This document shows positions 12,701 to 24,300 of a stretch of DNA of 64,000 nucleotides, in pieces. The stretch comes from Parascedosporium putredinis (Eukaryota > Ascomycota > Sordariomycetes > Microascales > Microascaceae). Made by a program: the position numbers and the translations under genes. Positions within the stretch are counted from its first letter, which is position 1. Each line of letters begins with the position of its first letter. Below the pieces are notes generated by a model, which worked only from the letters and a program-made list of their open reading frames with translations, made no database searches and had not been told where the DNA came from. The stretch spans positions 248,001-312,000 of the forward strand of contig CASHTG010000013.1 of NCBI GenBank assembly GCA_949357655.1, written 5' to 3'.

Positions 12701-15700
12701 TCCACAGGCCCCGTATACTGCGTTACTGGAATAGGGCTATGTGGGGTGGATCCCTGGCGGATGGTGGCGGCAAGAGCCTCGATGATGGGTTGGTCAAAGA
12801 CGTCTTTAACCGAGATGTGTGTATCAAGGCGGCGACTGAGCCTTGCAGCCAGCTTCGTGGCCATCAGGGAGTGGCCGCCAAGGTTAAAGAAATTGTCGGT
12901 GATGCCGACGTCAACGCCAAGAATATTGGAGAACTCGTCGCAGAGCGCAGCTTCTACATCGTTGCGCGGAGCCACGCGGACAGGGTCCGGCGTGCTCTTG
13001 TGAACGGTCTTTGCCTTCCGAGCAAGCTCTCTCCTGTCAACCTTGCCGTTTGCATTGAGAGGCAATCGTTGAAGGATCAGAATGCGCTCGGGAACCATGT
13101 ATAGCGGCAGCACGGCCTGTAGCCAGCTGCGGACTTCACTCTCAGACCGTAAAGCGGATTTCGCGTGACCGTTTACCTGGTGGTTCGTGGTGCCATTCGT
13201 GACCGGATCCTGTCGAACATGGCCGTCGCGAGGCTCGATGAAACCAACCATTTCCGGCTCCTGGCCGTCTTGAACTCGGATCACGACGGCTGCGTTCCGC
13301 ACTGCCTCATGCCTCAGCATGGCGTTCTCCACCTCGGCCGGCTCGACTCGGTGGCCTCTAATCTTGATCTGCTGATCCATGCGACCAAAGAATTCGATGT
13401 AGCCATCTCCTGGTCGGTAGCGGGCTCGATCGCCCGTTCGGTACGCCCGAATGGATTCGCCATTGATGGTCACCTGAACGAATCGATCTCGGTCCAAGGC
13501 GTGGTCGGTATAGCCTCGAGCCAGGCCGTCTCCGGTGACCACCAGCTCACCCATCACGCCAGGAGGCACCAGTCGTTGATTCAGGTCCATAATGTACGCT
13601 CCAGAGCTGCTGACCGGGCGACCAACGGGAACACCATTTCCAAATGACTCCTCGCCCTGTTGGATATTGTAAATCGTACTCAGGACGGCATTTTCGGTTG
13701 GACCGTAGGCGTTGTATACACCGTCACCGACAAGGTCTCGGGCATGGATGGCATCGCGAGGGTCAAAGCGGTCACCAGCGACGAAGAGCACATCCAAGGC
13801 TCGGATGGTGGAGGGGATATTGGCCAAACACTCTTTGAGAAGCGCAGGCGGGAGCATGGCAGCGCGGACGCTTTCCCGTAGAAACGTTGCCTCCAACGCC
13901 TGACTATCTAGCGAGGTAAAGTAGTCGATACAGACCACCGTGCCACCATTCAAGATGGGCGCATAGATTTCCCATGTCGCAGCGTCGAAAGCAACGTTGG
14001 AGAGATGGGCGACGGGAGCGCCCCGCGGCATCTTGGCCGTTACGTTGCTTTCTTTGACCAATCGCACGATGTTGCGGTGCTCGATCATGACACCCTTGGG
14101 CGTTCCCGTCGAGCCGGATGTGAAGATGACATATGCGAGGCTTGTTGCCGATGGTCCCACGGCAGTACCGTTAGTTGTGCCGTTGGACAATTTCTGACGG
14201 CCCATAGTATCGCCGATCCGGACCAGCTCGACCTTAGGCACTTGGATGTCTGGGGCTGGGATTCCAGTACCAAGCAAGACTAGCTTGTCTCCCGTAATGG
14301 CAGAAAGAATAGTCTCGATGCGGGCAGTGGGAACGTTGACATCGAGCGGGAGGTAGGCAAGGTTTGCTTTGAGAATGCCGAAGAAAGCCACCACTGTTTC
14401 GCAAGATCGCGGCGCGAGGACTCCCACGAGTGTTTCGGCAGGCAGATGGCGACTCTGAAGCCAGCGGGCAACTTCATCCGACTTTTCATCGAGCTCGGCA
14501 TAGGTAATCCGGGAAGAATTGTCGACGACAGCCGTCGCGTCCGGACAAGCCTCCACTTGGTCACGGAACACATCTATCACGCTTGAGTCTCGAGGATAGT
14601 TGGGCCTTTGGACATCGAGCAAGCCGAGTTTGCGAAGGTCGTCGACACCCTCGGTGAGCGGAAGAACCGCGATAGGCGTTTGCGGGGCGTCGACGCACCG
14701 ACGGAGGATCTCCTGGAAGAGGGTGACAAAACCTTGGATAGTAGAGGCTTCGAAAAGGTCCTCCGTAAAGTATATAGTGCCTGCCAATTTTCCTACCTCT
14801 TGGAATAGATGGAATTCGACGTCGAAGCCCGTAGACAGCATTCCCAAGATAGGCTCTTCATCCAGGCCCTCCAGTTGGATCTTTCCGAGATCTTTCTGAG
14901 CGTGGAGAGCAAACATGAGTTGCACAAGTGGGTTACGAGACATGTCTCTCGACCCAGGCAGAAGCGCCGACACGATCCGCTCAAACGGAACGTCTTGGTT
15001 GGCAAAGGCATCCGTAGTAGTCGAGCGGACCTGCTTGACCAAGCTCTCGAATGTGTCGTCTTGGTCGACGGTGATACGCATGCACTGGGTGTTGACGAAG
15101 AAACCAACCATGCTCTCTAGCTCTGGACGGTTACGGTTGGCAATCGGGCTACCAATGGTGGCATCTTCGGCCCCGGTAAGCCTATAGTGTGTCGCGCGGA
15201 AAACAGCGAGCAGGGTAGCGAAGGAAGTGGTCTGGTAGGTGCGGCAAAACGCCTGGAGGCCATCGTACACCGCGCCATCGATAGAGAACTCGACGGTCCC
15301 GGCACGTCCAGAGAGCATCGCTGGTCGTGGCCGGTCGCTCAAAATTTCCGCCGGAGAGCTATCCGCTAGCTGTTCGGTCCAGTACTCAAGCTGCCGCTGA
15401 TGCTCCGCCATCTGATCGGCCTGCTTCTGCCATATGGCAAAGTCGCGGTACTGGATCGGCAGCGGGGTCACCTGTGATAGCGGGTCATAGCCACGGAGTG
15501 CCGCCGAATAGAAGCGGTCCAGCTCTTGGCGTAGGATGTCAATCGACCAGCCGTCAGAGATGATGTGGTGCATTACGATGGACAGGACGTGGTCGTCATC
15601 GCCAAGGCGGAACAACGACACCCTCCAGCCCGGTTCGGCTGATAGATCAAAGGGCGTTGTCTGTTCTTGTTTCAACAGCTGAACGTAGCTTCCATCAGCC

Positions 15701-18700
15701 TCACCAGAAAGATCAATAACCTTGAGCGGCTTCGGGCGGCTTGGATGAATGACCTGCAGGCCGATCCCGTCCTTGTCCAAGAACGTTGTCCGCAGGGTCT
15801 CATGCCGCTGCTCCAGGGCAAATATGGCGGCAGAGAGAGCATCAATCTGCAGCGACCCTCTCAGCCGTGCAGCAAGAGGTACGAGATACGCCGAGCCGCC
15901 TAAATTGAGCTGGTCGAGGAACCATAGGCGACCCTGGGCGAACGACTGCTCCACCGGTCCGCTGTATTGGGTCGGGGAATTTGGCGGTGCCGACCTGCGT
16001 CTCTCCGGGTGACATTTACGAGCCCTGCAACGGTAGGGTTTTGGAAGATATCGGTGATGCTTAGCGTCAGGCCAGCCATTCTAGCCATGTTTACGAGCTT
16101 GATCGCCGTGATGGAGTCTCCGCCTAGCTCAAAGAAATTGCCCGCCACGCTCGTAGAATTAGGATCGAGGTTCAGACTTCGGAACCACAGCTCCTTGAGT
16201 TTATTTTCGTCATTCACGGACGAATCGACCCCCGCCCCAGACCGGGAGAGGGACTTTTGAGTTACCTCGTCCAGCAGCCTAGTACCGATGTCTCGAAGCT
16301 TTCTCCGATCCGTCTTCCCAGTCGTGGTCGTTGGAATATTCTCCATGTTAATATAGTACGTCGGGACGAAGTACTCGGGAACAACCTGTCGCAGCTTCGT
16401 CTTGATGTTCTCTGCACTCTGTTCGTCCAAAACGTAGGCCTCCACTGCCGGTGCACCGTTGGACGCCTTGTGTCCGTTGGTGAAGGGTGCAATCAGAAAC
16501 GCGACCAGGGCTGTACTGCTAGCCCTTCCAGACCATCGGACGGCTTCCACGACGGGCCGGACGTGGCTAGGTAATTGTTGGCGCAAATGCGATTCCACCT
16601 CGCCGAGCTCCACGCGCTGGCCTCGGATCTTGACTTGCGAATCTCTTCGACCAAAATACACAATAGTCCCATCCGATCGGTAGTAGCCGAGATCGCCAGT
16701 CCTGTAAAGTTGACGGAATCCGGCTTCTGTTGCGCGGGATACCACGCAGGGGCCGTCTTGAGGAAAGCCGAATTACCGTTTGGCGGGGCACCGATGTATC
16801 CACGCGCAATTCCCGGGCTTTCAATCACCAGTTCGCCGATGCAGCCGATCGGTACCAATTGGTCGGGGTCGTTGGGGTTAGTGAGCCAGACATGGGCGCC
16901 TACTGCGTGGCCAATGTTCCTCAGATCCCCCTTGGTGTCGGATCGGACCTGCACAACGCTACAGACGGCCGAGCTCTCACTCTGGCCGTAAGCGAATAGA
17001 AGCTGAACTCGATCGGCCCAAGCCTTGCGGATTTCTGCGGAGATGGCCTCCCCGCCTGCGATCAAGGTTCGAAGCCCACGGAGGGTCTCTGGCTGCATGG
17101 ACGCGATGAACGAAGGGGTCGTCGCCACCCAATTGACGTTTGCACTGTTCATGAAACCGGGGATGTTGTTCATGCGATCCTCGTCGGAAGGAATGCAGAC
17201 GCAGCCGCCATGCATCATTGTCGTAAGAATTTCTACCAAACACGCCGCATAGGCATAAGAGGCAAATTGGAGAGAGCGAGTATGGTGGTTAATTCCCAGT
17301 GCGGGGCCATACTCGAGAGAGCACGACGCAAATGCTCGATGCTCCATCATACCACCCTTGGGCTCGCCCGTGCTACCAGACGTGAAGAGAATATAGGCTA
17401 GATCGTGCGGCTTCGCGGTATAGGAAAGCTGGCCCTCGTCGCGCGACAGCGACTCGAACAACGCGTCTTCGACCACGACGCATTGGCTCACGGTCGCGCG
17501 GATGGTGTCAAGGTGAATTTGCGAAGTGAGAGCGACGGTGGCGGAAGTTTGTTGGCAGATTTGCGCGATCCTGGCCGCCGGGGTGGATGGGTCAATCAGC
17601 GTGAAAGCCCGGCCGGCCTTGAGCACAGCCAGCATTCCAGCGATGACCCATTTCGACTTCTCGAAGCAGAGCGGTATGGCCTGCCCTTGGCCGCAGTCAA
17701 GGGATTGGATATGGATCGCAAGTCTTGAAGACAGGCTGTCTAGTTCGCCGTACGTCCATTCTCCATCCCAGGCAAAGACTGCGGTTTTGTGCGGTGTATC
17801 GACAGCCCGTTGAGCAATCACATCGTGAATACAGACCTCCTTTGTCCGAAGCTGCCCCGAATTCCAAGCTTCAATCTCGGCTCGGTCCTCTTGCGTAATG
17901 AAATTTAGCTCCTGCACGGGCAGGTCGGCCGCGCGGGTCTGGAATTGGCTGATCAAGAGTCCGAGCTGTCTTAGGAAGCGGGCCATTTGACGGGCGTCAA
18001 TCACTTCCGGGTCGTATCGCGCGAGGAGCGATGCGGAGTTGTCGGACATTTGGCAGTTGATCAAAAGAGCACGATCGGCGCACGGTACAAATTCGTCCAG
18101 TGCTGTAAGAGGTAGGTGAAGCTGGGAGTCCGACGCTTGCGCAGCGTCGCCACCGGGAGTCACGACGAGCACGGTCTGGAATCCACATGCGGCGGTTCCG
18201 TTTTCTCCGCTGCGACGGATGCTGTGAAGGCCAGTCGGCGCAAACTCGTGAATGGTGGTATCGTGGGTGACAATCTCCTGCATAATGTCCGATCCGGACT
18301 CGTCGGGGTTGCAGAAAACGCGCGTGGGAACGACGGTTCGCGTGGGGCCGTCGATCGGGTTCTCCTGTCCCTCGAAGAAAGGCGTCTTCTCCGTTATGAC
18401 GCCAAATAGTGCTTCCGTAGCGTCCGTATATCGAGTAAGAAGCAGGGCGAGGGCCGCTCGGCAAATGGTCGCGTGCGTCCATTTCTGCTGGACGACGGCG
18501 GGATAAGAAATGCGGTGCTCTGCCCGCTCTGTGGGACGAGGAGTAGCCAAGTAGGACGGGATAGGAGGAAATACGGAGGCGTTGAGGTCATCGAAGTGCT
18601 TCTTCCAAAACTCGACCACGCTTTCCGAATCTCTGGAGACCGTATCCGCGAGCCTTCCCATCCCCGGAGAGCGCTGAATTTCCTCTCCGTTGTACGCCTC

Positions 18701-19272
18701 GAGAACCTTTTGGAGGATTCGCTCCTGGAAGGTGTTGTCGAGCAGAGCATGGCTAAACGTCCAGATGAGCAGTTTTTGCTCGGTGCGACGGTCCTCGAGG
18801 ACCGCGTATCGATTGCACCGAGCTCCAGTCGCCGCGGCGGCTGCCTCGTCTTCAATAACCCCCTCTTTCATGCCCAGTCCGAGCATATGTGTCCACGCGA
18901 AGCTCTCCGACAGCACTATTTGAAAATGATCTCCGGATTCCGATCGAAACATGCAAGTCCGTAGCGTCGGGGTTTGGCGCGCAACCTCCTTCCAAGCTGC
19001 GGCCAATCGTTCAATGTCGACGTGCTTCGGGATGTCGTAGACGACGTGGCCGATGCCACGTCTCTTGTTGTTTTCCGCGTATTCCATCACATCACGTTGA
19101 AATGCAGTGCAAGGGAGGATAGCTTCAATCTTACCTGGGTCTAAACCAAAATGCCGGATTGCCTCCGTGTAAACAACCTCCCCATCTTTGTCGATGTTGC
19201 CTGACGCAAAGATGCCGTACTCATACTCACCAAGTCCTGTCTAACCTCTTCCATATTGCTCGCTGAAACCAT
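1..19272 (-). CDS. Multimodular N-methylating non-ribosomal peptide synthetase, cyclosporin-synthetase-like (3' part outside window)
   Basis: Cytosolic assembly-line enzyme that activates, N-methylates and condenses amino (or hydroxy) acids. Seen: about 6,400 codons in five modules, C*-A-T, C-A-T and three C-A-M-T, with the frame still open at base 1. Core motifs recur: C-domain MHHIISDGW, A-domain FTSGSTG, T-domain LGGHS (LGGDS in module 1) and SAM-binding EIGTGTGM in the M domains. M domains sit between A8 and A9, as in cyclosporin and enniatin synthetases. No epimerase domain is visible. The start is placed at the ATG ending at 19,272 because conserved N-terminal C-domain sequence continues upstream of the Met at 19,090; one frame change near 19,240 lies between. 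Further one-base frame changes lie near 16,740, 15,975, 11,980, 5,812, 4,935, 4,860, 4,302 and 4,222, each with the homologous reading continuing in the next frame. Family call is secure; the product is unknown. Confidence 0.93.
3730..8239 (-). other. NRPS module 4: C-A-M-T, predicted N-Me-Val
   Basis: C domain with HHIISDG near 7,812-7,836. A domain with FDAATW and code D-A-W-M-F-A-A-V-L-(K), the same as module 2. The M domain has EIGTGTGM near 5,217-5,240. T domain with LGGHS near 3,875. Five frame changes cluster here (about 5,812, 4,935, 4,860, 4,302 and 4,222), the densest set in the gene; on each side the reading still matches the corresponding part of module 3. Expected to add N-methyl-valine if the code holds. 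Confidence 0.85.
8240..12729 (-). other. NRPS module 3: C-A-M-T
   Basis: C domain with HHIISDG near 12,302-12,327. A domain with FDATTW and code residues D-A-W-F-F-G-V-T-F-(K); I do not recognise a substrate for this code. The N-methyltransferase domain, with EIGTGTGM near 9,727-9,750, spans roughly 9,960-8,800 and is inserted before A9/A10. T domain with LGGHS near 8,375. The module should add an N-methylated residue. One frame change near 11,980 lies in its C domain. Its A and M domains are closely alike to module 5. Confidence 0.87.
12730..15984 (-). other. NRPS module 2: C-A-T, predicted Val
   Basis: The C domain has intact HHIISDG (about 15,548-15,575). The A domain has Asp235 in FDAATW, and hand-aligned code residues D-A-W-M-F-A-A-V-L-(K), which I recall as the code of the Val module of cyclosporin synthetase. 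The T domain has LGGHS near 12,875. At the site where modules 3-5 carry an M domain there is only a short Asn/Gly/Thr-rich linker (about 13,150-13,240), so this residue should not be N-methylated. The code is identical to that of module 4. Confidence 0.85.
15985..19272 (-). other. NRPS module 1: degenerate C*, A1, T1
   Basis: Starter module. The N-terminal condensation-like domain has SHALLDN (about 18,734-18,754) where active C domains have HHxxxDG: the second His and the Asp remain, while the first His and the Gly are changed. A1 has FTSGSTG near 17,385. Hand alignment to GrsA-PheA gives the specificity residues A-A-V-A-I-G-A-A-V-(K); the usual Asp235 is Ala. T1 carries LGGDS near 16,110. 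There is no M domain. In fungal synthetases of the enniatin/beauvericin/destruxin type, loss of Asp235 goes with hydroxy- or keto-acid substrates, so I infer a non-amino starter. Two frame changes (about 16,740 and 15,975) fall here. Confidence 0.85.
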
Positions 19273-21388
19273 GTTTTGTTGTGTTTTTCGAAAATAGTTG
19301 GATATCTGTGTAGATCGTGGTCGATCGTGGATGTTAGTCTGGTTGCATATGCCAACGATGCAGTGTGTAAGAGAATCTTAACTTTGTTAAAGTGTTGTCG
19401 CGGAATAGCTAGTACATGAAATTCGAGATATTATTAGGATTCCAAGAATTTGGGATTAATATGCGGTTGCAAATGTTGTACGATGTAGCTGGAGCTATAT
19501 TTTAATTGACCTGCGCCTTCTTTAAGAGAGAACAGCCCCCCCTCTGTTACAGCCTCCCTTCAGTCGGGACCATATATTACTGCGCAGGTATCCGCAGCAT
19601 AAGCCCAATCTCCTAACCGAACGAATACCAGCATCTGTACAAGCCATGAGTTCAGAATGTACGTTCCGTCTACCAGGGTTTGGAACGAGGAGATGAAGGA
19701 TCCCCACGTCACATCGTTATCAACCCTTATTACCTCCCGGCCTCGCCGATCGAACCATACATTTTCTAGCTATCAAGCTAAAGCCAAGCTTTCAAGCCCA
19801 CATATAGAGCATAGGCCATGGCTCCGGGCAGGACCCACTAATATCAAGGTGCTGCCTGCTCCCAACCCAGAAATCGGGGCCATCATGGATTCAAGGAGCT
19901 ACACCCAGCTGTATGCTGGAACTGGAACTTCTTCAAAGCCTCGATGTCCAGCCCCAAGCCAAGTCACACACCCCCTTCCCGTACCCCTTCCCGGACCCTT
20001 GACTCCATCAAATGAGTCTGTCTGGTTCCCATCCATCTTAAGTATCCGTTCAATTACTTTGAAATACTCCCACACAGGAACCTTGGTCCTACGCAACAAG
20101 AAGTCGTATAATATATGGGAAAATTTAACATTGTTATTGTTTTGTTTCATAGATTTATGCAACTCAATCAGAGGTTATTTTTCATGTACACGATCAGCCA
20201 CTTCTCGATTACGGAGACAACATCAATGACCGGATGAGTGAACTGAACCACCAATATGATCAAGAGCTAGCCGATCAACCGAGGGATCAAGTAACAGACC
20301 CACCGAGAAATCGGGGTGTGGGAAATGGCATATGCAACGCCATAGGGGTGCAAAAGAGTGTCCCGTAGCATTCTCAACATATTCTTCAAGCGACTCCTGA
20401 AGAAAAGGAATTCAGAGGTTGTGATTTATTAGTAATAATCCTTCGTCAACTTGTAAGGCTGAAAGGTACGGAGTTATTTTTAGTGGCGCTGGCTCCCGGT
20501 TTTCCATCCAATAAATGCAGACACGGAGGTCACAGGGATCTTGTTTTGCGGTACGGACTAGTAAGCCTCATTACACAAAGTCCCCTAAGCCAAACTAGGG
20601 GCGCGGGGAAGCTTCTCGGCCAAACAAGCTTGGACCATCTCACCCGGAACTGGGGTCCGTGCACGCAGAGCTTGAAGAATGTTTGGATCTCGATGGAGGA
20701 AAGTACGACGGAGGAAGAATTGTAGCCACTCCCCGAGCCGCCCTATTGCGCCCCGATCCTTCATATACAACTCTCCAAGCCGCGCCTTGTCGGCAGGAAG
20801 CCGGTAGCTCCTCTACCGCGAAGCTCCTAGACCCACCTTGACGGCTAATGATACGCTACTACAGTATATTCGGGACATCGGAACATACGCGAGGGCGTTC
20901 TGGAAGCCCTTTGCCACCGCCGCGGCGAGGCACACTTTCCCCTGGCGTAGATAGCTTGGGAACGCCTAGAATCATATCAACGGTTAGTTTAGATAGTCGG
21001 AAATTTGTGGCCTCCATGATTACAGAACACTGTGTAGCTTTTATTGGGATAAAGAGTGGATAGAATTATTAATATCAATACTACGAACCACATCGGTTTA
21101 TTGAATGTGCTGGTACAGGAATGTTTCTAGGAGTACCACAAAAATCACAACTTTCGCCCCCGGGAATAATATGTTCCAACGTGATTAAGCCTGGATTTAC
21201 TTTCTAATGTTTATTTTCGCTGCACCAGGCGTGGAACGGGTGCAAACATGGGTTAGAATAAGTGCCAGACATGATCAATTGGCGTTGTCGCATGGCACCA
21301 GGTGCATGTGCATCCCTCCAAGACCCTGCCTTACACGGCCTCTACGCTACGACTTTGACGTTGTCAAGCGCGGCCACCATTATACGCT
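19273..21388. other. 2.1-kb spacer upstream of the NRPS
   Basis: No gene that I can support. The right end is the 3' flank of the ABC transporter, the left end the NRPS promoter and 5' leader. It is AT-rich in patches. Open frames here (for example 190 codons at 19,657-20,229 plus, and about 60 codons at 20,585-20,770 minus) show no domain and no intron-linked continuation. Confidence 0.6.
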
Positions 21389-24300
21389 CTATAGATCAAG
21401 GGCTTGGTTTTGACACTGGAACTGCGAGTTAGAACTATCATGTGGACCGGGGGACAAAAACAAATCTTCACTTACCATGCTCCAGTAGGCACCCTTTTGC
21501 CTGAGCAACTCGGCATGGCTACCCTTCTCGAGCACCTCTCCGCCACCCAACACGTAGATAATGTCGGCATTTTGGATAGTCGCCAGTCGGTGTGCCACGA
21601 CAATCGTCGTCCGGTTCTTGGAGGCCTTTTCAAATGATGCTTGCACGAGTTTCTCGCTCTCCGAGTCCAAAGAGCTCGTGGCTTCATCGAGGAGCAATAC
21701 CTGCGGGTTCCGGATGAGGGCGCGCGCAATGGAAATTCTCTGCTTTTGTCCACCGCTAAGGCTCACGCCCTTGCTGCCGACATTGGTGGCGTAACCATCG
21801 GGAAGGGAGACGATGAAATCGTGAATGTTGGCATCGCGGCAGCATTGGTGGAGCTGCTCGTCGGTAATTTCCGCTTCGTTGACACCCAACAAGATGTTCT
21901 CGCGAATAGAACCGGAGAACAGGTACGGTTCCTGGGCCACGAGGGAAAGGAGTTTGCGGTATTCGTGAACGTTTGTCTTTTGATATCCTTGCCATTGAAC
22001 AAGATTTGGCCTTGGGCAGCGTCGTAGAATCGCTCGAGAAGGGAGATGACGGATGTCTTGCCAGAGCCAGATGCGCCGACGAGCGCGGCGTATTGGCCCT
22101 TCTCGACCGTAAGGTTCAGGCCCTTGAACACAAACAAATCACGTGTGGGGTACTTGAAGAACACGTTGTCAAACTGGATCTTGACACCGCCAGTCGTGTC
22201 AGGAACAGACTCTTGAGTGGTGACGTCGTCCCTGCTTTGGCTGCCTCGGACGCTGAGGATGCGGTTTGCCGCCTCGGAAGCCTGGGCGGCATTTGCGCCA
22301 AAGCTGAGCCACTGACCAGCGGATTCCGCACCCTGGATGATGGCCATGTACGTGATGAAGAAGGGGATGGGTCCGTACTCTCCCGTAGAAAGCAGGCGGC
22401 CACCATACCACAAGATGAGGGCCTGGCAACCCAAGTTGACACTGTCCGAAAAAGCGAAAACGATCGACGTCCATCGAACCTTTTTGTATGCTGCCATGAC
22501 GTGCGAATACAACAGTTTCTCGTATCGGTCACAGATGCTTTCTTCCATCACAAGAGACGAGACTGTTCGGAACGCGCTAATCGCCTCGGTACTGAACTTG
22601 GCACTCTCCGAGAGAACAGCTTCGTTGATGTGCGTGAGCTGCATCTCATAACGGATTCGGTAGAAGCCCGCCAACACGTCAAACGGAACGATGACGCAGA
22701 GTGCGACAAGCGCCAGCTTCCAGCCGTAGTAGAACGAAATGGCAAGCGCGCCGATAAGGGAGAAGATACCAATCAACGGCATGGACATGTTGATACCGAG
22801 GAGCTGCTTCAGCGCATCAGGATCCGTGGCGACACGGGCGGTCAACTGGCCAGTAGAGTTGTCTTCCTGGTCGAAAAAGGAAATCTTTTGCTGCAAGATG
22901 GATCCAAAGTACTCTTGACGGTATACCGTCGCGATGAAGGCGTCCACGTTCGTAGCGACAGCCACAATCATAAAGTACGAGAAACCGACACCCGCGGCAA
23001 GGATGGTCCACATCTTGGACCAGAACACCGAATCGCTGAGCAGCTGCTCGCGGGGCGTCTCAAAGACAGCGATGACATGGGCGAAGAAGTAGGCTTGGAG
23101 GGGAACGGCCACCGACGCTCCGGCCGCGAAGACCAGGGCGATGGCATAGAGCGGGAAGCGGCTCCTCTGCTCGTACAGCAGCCTTCCGAAGCCGGTAAAC
23201 AGATTCTTATCCTTCCACTTGACCTCGGGCTCGACCGGGATGTTGTCAATATCAGAAAAGCTCTTGCTGTCTTCCAGAGGAACTGCGATATCCCGGTCGT
23301 GGATGAAGTCCTCGTCCACTTCTCCCAGAGAGCTTCTGCGCATTAACCAAGCCGTAGTAGACTCCCTCGGGATTGTTGAGAAGTTCATGGTGAGTTCCCT
23401 GCTCGGCTAATTTCCCGTGCTGAAGGACAACAATGTGATCGGCGTTCTTGATGGTGGACAATCTATGGGCGATGGTGATGGTGGTGCGACCCTTGGAGGC
23501 TCTCTCCAAAGCTGCCTGCACAATTCGTTCACCGCGGACATCAATGGCGGACGTGGCTTCATCGAGGATAAGAATCTTGGGCTGCGAAATGATGCTACGC
23601 GCAATGGCGAGACGTTGTCGCTGGCCACCGCTAAGCTTGATACCGGAGTCTCCGACCTGCGTGTCATACCCATCGGGGAGTCGGTCGATGAACTCGTCGG
23701 CAAAACTCTCTTTACAAGCCACCTTGACGAGCTCGCGCTTCTTCTCCTCGGATTCGTTTTCCCACTGGGTACCCACCAAGCCAAAGGAGATGTTTTTGTA
23801 GATGGTATCGTTGAAGAGGAAGGGTTCCTGTTGCACCAATCCTATCTGCGAACGCCACCACTTCATGTTGATATCTTCAATCTCATGCCCGCATGTCGAG
23901 ATGCTACCGCTGAGTTGTACACGAGGTTCCGGAGGAGGGTCTGAGGGGTGAGAGTTGTGCTCTCTTTCTCTTCCGAGCTGCTCTTGTCCTTCTTTTCTTG
24001 GCTTTGCTGCTCTTGTCCGCATCCTTTGGCTTGGCGCCCGGGTCTGGTGTCTCGGTTTTGTCGGCGGCCGTGCGAATAGTGTACTGATCATGGAGAGTGT
24101 ACCATCCCTGGATAAGCCCTACAATGGTACTCTTGCCAGCGCCACTAGGTCCGACAATGGCGGTATTCTTCTTGGCTTGGATGCGAAGATTCAACCCATC
24201 GAGTACTTTCTTGGAAGGTCGGGCAGGGTACGCGAAATGAACATCATTGAAGAGGATGTCGGAAGTAGGATTCACATCCGGCTCCTGGAGAGTACCAGTT

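Noticed and set aside
1..19272. NRPS as a pseudogene because of its many frame changes
   Set aside because: All catalytic motifs are intact, the changes are single-base at homopolymers, and the same kind hits housekeeping Sec66.
19657..20229. 190-codon plus-strand frame upstream of the NRPS
   Set aside because: No homology signal, biased composition, and lies in AT-rich spacer.
20585..20800. Minus frame with protein-like sequence (EWLQFFLRRTFLHRD)
   Set aside because: Looks somewhat protein-like but is too short to assign; at most a relic.
21973..23346. 457-codon plus-strand frame
   Set aside because: Antisense to the second half of the ABC transporter; charged, repetitive composition and no domain.
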